From: Armillaria gallica
Lineage: Eukaryota; Basidiomycota; Agaricomycetes; Agaricales; Physalacriaceae
Length of the DNA stretch: 64,000 nucleotides
Assembly (NCBI GenBank): GCA_037576215.1
Contig: JBANDB010000003.1
Location: 3,596,001 to 3,660,000, forward strand
Direction: 5' to 3'
This document shows positions 58,188-64,000 of the stretch, in pieces; positions within the stretch are counted from its first letter, which is position 1; each line of letters opens with the position of its first letter. The notes under the pieces were generated by a model that saw only the letters and a list, made by a program, of their open reading frames with translations, was not told the DNA's origin and ran no database searches. The position numbers and the translations under genes were made by a program.

Positions 58188-58640
58188 GGGCATTGTCTTA
58201 TGGTAATCTTCGACAGGTCTATCGATCTCGAAATTTCGGAAATGTCTGAGCCACTTAAAATATCTATCGTGAGTAATGCCCAATTTCAATCTTCTTTCTC
58301 AGACTTGGATGAAAAATCGCCGGTGATCTTGGCTCATGGCATGTCGGCTAGTCCAAATGCCATTGGCGTTGAATTTGGTACTTCAACTTGTATTCACCAG
58401 TAAAACACGGGCGTTGTCCTATGGCAATCTTCGACATAGTTATCGCTCTCCAAAAAGTTTGAGCCGCCTGAAATATTCATCGTGAACGGGGGTCAAATCC
58501 TCTCAGACTTCGACTGGTGGAGCGTGAAACTTGAATCTGCCGCCAATATTAATGATCATGCAGATTCATATTTGTGGCATGTCGGCTAGGACATCCAAAT
58601 GCCTTTGTCGTGAGATTTAGACTTACGGTCTGCACATAGA
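58188..58640 (+). repeat. Diverged tandem duplication, two units of about 220 bp
   Basis: The sequence from GGGCATTGTCTTATGGTAAT at 58188 recurs as GGGCGTTGTCCTATGGCAAT at 58409, and GGCATGTCGGCTA at 58338 recurs at 58577. Spacing shifts from 221 to 239 bases, so indels have accumulated. No coding role is seen. It lies between a dead and a live member of the secreted family. Confidence 0.65.
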
Positions 58641-58921
58641 TTTCAACCAACTGTTATATGGATGATCGTGAGGTGATAGATTGTACTTTGGTACATATCT
58701 TAAATAATCCTTGCGTTATTGGACTTTCAGATCCAAGTCGGCGGCACGTGCCCGTAAATCTCTGTAACTTGAAGTGCAACCATCATACGTGAAATGTCTT
58801 TTCCTGCAACGTCTCTACCTACGACGCGCAGCTCTGACACCGCAGTTCTAAGTCAACTATCGACGGACATTCATGACCGCAAATATCTGCTGAGCACTGG
58901 CTCTGGCTTTACGCGCTGAAG

Positions 58922-58929
58922 TATAAAGG
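58922..58929 (+). promoter_or_regulatory. Putative TATA element of secreted-protein copy 3
   Basis: TATAAAGG about 75-82 bases upstream of the ATG at 59004. Confidence 0.5.
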
Positions 58930-59003
58930 GCCTACAGAAATGCCAGTATGCCTCCAGACAAAACCAACATCTTCGTCTACTACCTACTTCACATTCAATC
59001 ACC

Positions 59004-59753
59004 ATGCGTTTCTCAGTCGCTGCTCTCATTCCTCTCGCCGTGCTCATCGCTCCCGTCCTCTCGGGTACGGTCAAGAAGGCTGATCACAAGGGCGAACACA
59101 AAGGCACCAAACACGTCAAAGGCAACCACCACAAGGGAAGAGACGACAACGGGGACGTCGATTCTTGGACACCCACCTGGACTTGGCCCGGCAGCGGCAA
59201 GCAGTGTCCCTCGGACGTCAAAAAGGATTGTCCTTGTTTATCGGACGTACGTCTCATCCTTCTACTTTGTTGCCGGCTCTGGTTAATTTTTTGACATAGT
59301 CAGAGTGCGGATTCAAGTGCCCCCAACAGTGGCCTGACACCGACAGCACCTGGGATGTAATCTTTGAGAACAAGAGTGACTGGAGTGGATGGAAGTCGGG
59401 CAAGTACACTCCGGTCACTACTGGGTACGTTTCCAAGGACACTTTTGAGCTCGGTAAGCGAGTCTCTCCTCCGAGTCTGCTGCCGGTTTGATCTAACTTG
59501 AATCAGACTGCAAGAACCTGTGCTTGGCCCACGAGAAATGTAACTCTTGCCAGGGTAGGTTCCCTTGAAATCGGATTTTTAGGTCCGTCACTGATAGTTT
59601 TTGCTAGCCTTCTCAGTCGAGGAATCTGCGGAGGAGTTCATCTGTGCGCTCTTTGAAGAGTTGATAGACGTCTCGACCTGGGAGGAGGATTGTGACGATG
59701 ACAAGGACGGGAAGAAGTACTACGATGCTTCTTGCTGGAACTCCCAGTCCTAG
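59004..59753 (+). CDS. Small secreted cysteine-containing protein, family copy 3 (diverged)
   Basis: Four exons (59004-59246, 59300-59453, 59507-59554, 59608-59753) give 196 residues. The signal peptide is MRFSVAALIPLAVLIAPVLSG. A His/Lys/Gly-rich insert absent from copies 1 and 2 (residues about 25-50) precedes the shared Trp/Pro motif (SWTPTWTWPG). CPCL, DCKNLCLAHEKCNSC, ESAEEFICALFEE and an acidic tail (EEDCDDDKDGKKYYDASC) follow. Intron positions and the 48-nt exon 3 are conserved with copies 1 and 2, proving common descent. Predicted extracellular; function unknown. Confidence 0.85.
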
Positions 59754-60592
59754 ACTGGGACGGATATTGGACTTTTTGTAATATTTGTATTCAGCGCAAT
59801 CGATTTGTATGTTAACTCCTACTTTCGGGTCTTTAAGCTCGCAATCATGTAGTTTTTCGGAATGATTCGTTTTGGACGAGGTACATACCTAAGCATTGGA
59901 AGAGTCGTTAAGATGAAGGACAACACGTTCCCGTCCCTCACGAAGCTAGAGCGCAACCACCGCCACGACCACATGATAACCACTATCTGATCAAAGCCCC
60001 AAGGTTTAAAAGCTCCAAGATCGGGAGCGCACGTTCCATTCTCTAAAAAGACTGCTTTATTCTAGGCGAAGTGAATGAACTTCAAGGCTCCATCATAGCA
60101 GTGACAAGCCCGGTGTCCCTCACCATCGGAATGGACGTAACGCCAACAGCGAAGGGTGAGTTGTGCCTTATCACAAGCTTTCAGCTTCCCTCACTAGTCA
60201 ACGCGGCAATAGCGAGTAATCTATAATCGGATTCAGTATGCTCGAACGTACAGTATAAAACATCGAGGTATTGTGCTGGCGCAAAGTTGAGTGCTTAGGT
60301 TCTATTCAATTCCAATTTCCGAGGCGCGGTATGCCATGATTGGTATGATGTCGAAAGAATTATCATTTTCTGTTGTGGACGTAGGCGTCCAGGAAGGATA
60401 GTATTTCCAGGCTACACGTGAACACTGAACAAGGATGAACATTGACAAGGGTATTTTCTGTCTTTCTCGCCGTTGCATTTATCCATGCATTCATGATTAG
60501 CAGTAATACGGAACAACAGCATCTGCCCTTGACAAAATAGGGTTGGCCTCGGTTTGGATAGGAGAAATGTAGTCTTCCTGTAGTACCCAAGT
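59754..60592. other. Intergenic with a fragment of the duplicated block
   Basis: Between copy 3 and the first HsbA-like gene. The part from about 60340 is the 3' flank of the downstream duplicated block; 60165-60300 resembles the far upstream region of both HsbA-like genes. Confidence 0.45.
60165..60300. repeat. Third, partial copy of the HsbA-like gene upstream region
   Basis: GTGCCTTATCACAAGCTTTC at about 60163 followed by TCACTAGTCAACGCGGCAAT parallels ACCTTACCACAAGCTTTCGC upstream of the gene at 61192 (near 61335) and upstream of the gene at 63561 (near 63713). It suggests that a third unit once existed and lost its gene. Confidence 0.5.
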
Positions 60593-61192
60593 TCAGTTAC
60601 CGTGACATCGATCACGCTGGAAGGAAAAGCAACCCACAGGAGTGACAGCGAGAGTCTCGTTGACCAAGGTATGTAAACCAGTGTCGATGCATTGGATTAG
60701 GCAACAGATCGTCGGGGCGAGCCCGAACGGTACAAAGTAGCGTGCAGCGATTTGAAGAGCGTTGAAGCCGTCTTGAGTATCGTAGTAAATATCCACGAAT
60801 GCGCCATATATGTTATCGGCATCTTCTTCGGACATCATTGTAGTCTAGAGTTTTGACTTTTTTCACAAGATGATATTGACCATAACGGAACGAATACGTA
60901 CAGGAATTTGTGTGAGGGCAGTTTGTACCTCGGAATTGAAGGCAATAACATTATTGAGAACGGTCTAGAAAATGGCATGAAATTTTGAAGACTGGCATGA
61001 ATTCAAATACGAACTTACATTAGCAGAGGCGGCCAAGGGTTGTTGCCAAAAGACAGCACTGTCTCTGGTAATGCTGTCAGCAATGAATCGCAAATCCCCG
61101 ATGGAGTTCCAGAGGTCTCTGGACGCAAGCGGGTTGGCTACAGCAGCAGCCCAAGAAAACAAGGAGAAGAGTGTGAAGGTGCGAAAAGCCAT
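60593..61192 (-). CDS. Secreted HsbA-like protein, copy 1
   Basis: Three exons (61192-61019, 60964-60902, 60844-60593), all phase 0, give 162 residues. The signal peptide is MAFRTFTLFSLFSWAAAVANPLA. The mature chain is a predicted helical bundle: DLRFIADSITRDSAVFWQ, TVLNNVIAFNSEVQTAL, MMSEEDADNIYGAF, ICCLIQCIDTGLHTLVNE, GCFSF. Helix spacing resembles fungal hydrophobic-surface-binding protein A and related cell-wall galactomannoproteins, so a wall or surface role is possible, but the similarity is by pattern only. Close paralogue of the gene at 62974-63561; the intron lengths (54 and 57 nt) are identical in both copies. Confidence 0.75.
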
Positions 61193-61228
61193 TCTGTACT
61201 ACTGATAGAGAACAGGTTGGACTAGCGG

Positions 61229-61236
61229 GTTTTATA
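61229..61236 (-). promoter_or_regulatory. Putative TATA element of HsbA-like copy 1
   Basis: TATAAAAC on the minus strand, about 37 bases upstream of the ATG at 61192; the same element sits upstream of copy 2. Confidence 0.55.
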
Positions 61237-61645
61237 CATTACGTCCCTGGTGTTAAGCATCTGCAGAATGAGAAGAGCGTAATAAAAATAAAGGTTCCAT
61301 CAAAGGCACGATGAGCTCGAGAACTGAGTATAGTACCTTACCACAAGCTTTCGCGTTCCTCATCAGTCAGCGGCAGTAGTGAGGTAGCGATGAGAATCAT
61401 GCTTAGTCTGCGTTAGCGCGTTTGAAGATATTCCTCCCTTGCGAATCCTGAAAACTCATACACGGGTTCAGCATAGAATTTTTTTCTGGGCGGCTGTGTT
61501 GAAGCAGGCGCTCTTCACGCTCGGACTCGGGCAAAGCAGAATGTCATTAGTATCGGACTTCTGGATATAGAGCAACTGCAGGCTTCGAGAGCTCGGAGTA
61601 ACGGAAATGTGTAAGCAAAACTGACCTCGACCATGTCATACTTAC

Positions 61646-62734
61646 GCCGGAGAGTGTATTAAGTTGAACGACTCAGGCACTGCATGTTGCTCTGGATCCT
61701 CTTACACGCGTACTTACCGTATGCCTTGTATTATGATTATCATCTTGGACCTGATTCCGAAAGGTTAACATTCTTCAGAGAGCGAAATCTGCTGATCATC
61801 GCCGCTCGAGATGAACAAGAACGGGCCTACGCCATCTGTAAAGTAAGTTTCCTGTAACTTGTACCGACGCCGGCAAGAAATGACTTGTCTCTGTCTCCCG
61901 TTTCGTATTTGCGGGTGAACCTACCATCCCAATGCTGATTTCTTAGCCAGAGGAAATCAACAAAGCTCCTTCATGAACGATTTTCATGGATGCGTCTAGA
62001 GATCGACAAAAGGTCCGAGTCTAGAAAACTATTCCTGGACCAGCGATGATTGTAGAGATCGTATTAATAGAATAGTCGGGAACGGAACGTGCGTCACGGT
62101 GAGTCGTTTTGGGTCTTTGACGATTACTTGCCGGCGGCAAATTGAAAGAACGTCGGTATAATGGAAGGCCACGCTGAGCTAGGAAGGTAAGTAATATAGA
62201 TTCAAAGACCTGACTGGATTTGCAGCTTTGCTGTCATTTCAACAGGAAAATCAGCGTATAGTGATGAATGTGTTTCGCTCCGTGGATCAGAACAAAAGAG
62301 TTTCGGAGGTTCAAGACGGAGCGTCGTGTTTGAAGACGCAGAATTTTGGTAATAAGAGGTGGATGTTCGAGAGCAAGAAGCCAAAGCACGGCCAACTTGT
62401 CAAAACGCCGGCAAGTCGCACTCCGGGCCGAACTTTGTTCATGATTCTCACGGTTCCATCTGCTACACTTTTCGAAGTATCACTCCTAGGCCCTCGCAGG
62501 CAGGTGACTGATTCGCGCCGGTTAAAATGCAAGGGAAACGACTAGAATGGAGAAGAAATTCTGGTGCATTCTTCTGACCCTAGCAAAATCCGTCGGCTTT
62601 ACCATTATTTAGGGGGAATCCCGACGCGGTCAAATCCGCTATTCACCCATTTCCGTGGTTTTTGCCTGCTCCGAAATAGCCGCTTACCAGAAGTTGCACC
62701 TCCACTGCTAAGCGACTCGCTCCACCATGATTGG
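61646..62734. other. Spacer between duplicated blocks, no gene seen
   Basis: A 105-codon plus frame at 62228-62545 is basic and unlike any known protein. Nothing else is supportable. Confidence 0.4.
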
Positions 62735-62973
62735 CATGAGGTCGAGGGAAATATACTACATTTTCCTTTGTAGAAGCAAGTATCCAAAAAGGATAATATT
62801 ACCAGTATACACGAACAAGAACGAACATATTTCTTTGTCTTTCTTCCCTTGCATTTATCCACGCATCCATGATTAGCAGTAAAAATTTATAGAAGAATCC
62901 GCCTCTTCCAAAATGGGGCCGGTCAAGGTTTGGATAGGAGAAATGTAGTCATCCTGTTGTAACCCAAGTTCAG

Positions 62974-63561
62974 TTATCGATCACACTGGAAGGAGAAGCA
63001 ACCCACAGGAGTGACGGCGAGAGTCTCGTTGACCAAGATATGCATACCAGTTGTGATGCATTGGATTAGGCAACAGAACATCGGGACAAGCCCGAACGGT
63101 TCCAAGAACTTTGCAGCTGCGTTAAGAGCGTTGAAGCCGTCTCGAACATCGTAGTAACAGCCCACGAATGCACGACGTGTGTTATCGGCATCTTCTTCAG
63201 ACATCATTGTAGTCTAGAGTTTTGACTTCTTTGACAAGGTGATATTGGAGATAACGGAACGAAAACGTACGGGAATTTGTGTGATGGCAGTTTGTACCTG
63301 AGAATTGAAGGCAGTAACATCCTTGAGAACAGTCTAGAAGATGGTATGAAATTTTGAAGACTGGTATCGAATCAAATACGAACTTACATTAGCAGAGGTG
63401 GCCAAGGGGTACTGCCAGAAGACAGCACTGTCTCTGGTAATGCTGTCGGCGGTGAATCGCAAATCGTCGACGGTGCTCCAGAAGTCTCCAGACGCAAGTG
63501 GGTTGGCTACAGCAGCAGCCCAAGAGAACAAGGAGAAGAGTGCGAAGGTGCGAAAAGCCAT
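62974..63561 (-). CDS. Secreted HsbA-like protein, copy 2
   Basis: Three exons (63561-63388, 63333-63271, 63213-62974) give 158 residues. It has the same signal peptide (MAFRTFALFSLFSWAAAVANPLA) and helix pattern as copy 1. The C-terminus is shorter by four codons because the TAA follows FSFQCDR. Substitutions cluster in the second and third exons (for example NTRRAFVGCYYDVRDGFNALN against NIYGAFVDIYYDTQDGFNALQ), while frame and splice sites are intact, so both copies look functional. Cysteines CCLIQC and GC near the end are conserved; an extra Cys appears in CYYD. Confidence 0.75.
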
Positions 63562-63608
63562 TCTGTACTACTGTTGGCGAGTAGCAAGAGAACAGGTTGT
63601 ACTCGCGG

Positions 63609-63616
63609 GTTTTATA
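63609..63616 (-). promoter_or_regulatory. Putative TATA element of HsbA-like copy 2
   Basis: TATAAAAC about 48 bases upstream of the ATG at 63561. Confidence 0.5.
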
Positions 63617-64000
63617 CATTATGTCCCTGGTGCCAAGAACCCGTAGAATGAGAAGAGCATAATAAAAATAAAGGTTCCATCAAAGGCACGATGAGCCCGA
63701 GAATGGGTAGTACCTTACCACAAGCTTTCGCGTTCCTCATTATTCAATGCGGCAATAGCAGGGTAGCGATGAGACTCATCCTGTAGTTTGAGTTGGCATG
63801 TTTAAAAGTCTTCCTCCGTTGCGAATTCTGAAAACTCACGAGTTTCGTTCAGTGTAGGATTGTCTTTCTGGGCGGCTGTGTTGAAGCAGGCGCTCGGACT
63901 CTTGAAAGCAGAATGACATTGGCACTGGTCATCTAGATATAGAGAAACTGCAGACTTTGAGCTCGGAGGAACAAACTACACTGACCTCGACCATGTCATA

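Larger units (their letters stand above)
60340..61645. repeat. Segmental duplication, unit 1
   Basis: Gene, both flanks and introns match the block from about 62735 to the window end, at an offset of about 2.36-2.39 kb. Landmarks: GACCTCGACCATGTCATA at 61623 and 63983; AAGGTTCCATCAAAGGCACG near 61290 and 63670. The match runs beyond the window on the right. Confidence 0.8.
62735..64000. repeat. Segmental duplication, unit 2 (runs off the window)
   Basis: Matches 60340-61645 through 3' flank, gene, promoter and upstream sequence up to the last base of the window. Confidence 0.8.

Overview
The window is genomic DNA of a filamentous basidiomycete, almost certainly an Agaricomycete. Genes are split by many 45-60 nt GT-AG introns. 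The content is typical of the group: expanded caspase-domain proteins, an IFI6/IFI27-like membrane protein, a GH28 pectinase, a SNF5 with a GATA-type zinc finger, small secreted cysteine-containing proteins, and a Tnp2-like DNA transposon. All gene models were built by hand from reading frames, splice sites and recalled family patterns. No database search was run.

Layout. 1-17 kb: a 5'-truncated amidase, a multi-pass membrane protein, an unknown helical protein, a CaM-kinase-type Ser/Thr kinase with an N-terminal myristoylation motif, a MITE-like inverted repeat, an IFI6-like gene with a 134-bp tandem duplication in its first exon/intron, a Cys/His-motif protein and a 16-exon GH28. 17-21.3 kb: SNF5 of the SWI/SNF remodeller. 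22-36 kb: three caspase-domain genes in direct orientation, sharing a caspase core and a C-terminal beta-type domain but with three unrelated N-termini. The third is best read as a fusion with a ~435-residue domain of unknown function. 37-41 kb: a putative mitochondrial RRM-like protein and a head-to-head pair of nearly identical secreted-protein genes.

41-52 kb: degenerate coding sequence, including a broken M20 carboxypeptidase, next to a complete 7.87-kb DNA transposon (43894-51765). The transposon has matching terminal inverted repeats, a perfect 8-bp target-site duplication and two convergent genes; its transposase carries a frameshift. 52-57.3 kb: a graveyard of housekeeping fragments (ETF-ubiquinone oxidoreductase C-terminus, thymidylate synthase with its catalytic Cys replaced by Tyr, DUF1688 N-terminus). 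57.8-64 kb: a dead relic and a third live member of the secreted family, and a tandem segmental duplication carrying two copies of an HsbA-like secreted-protein gene.

The caspase trio is the most interesting system: a shared protease and sensor-like module is joined to variable N-termini in a local array. This resembles birth-and-death evolution of self/non-self or cell-death genes, although no function is shown by sequence alone. The secreted-protein families and the pseudogene/transposon block mark the right half as a fast-evolving accessory region.
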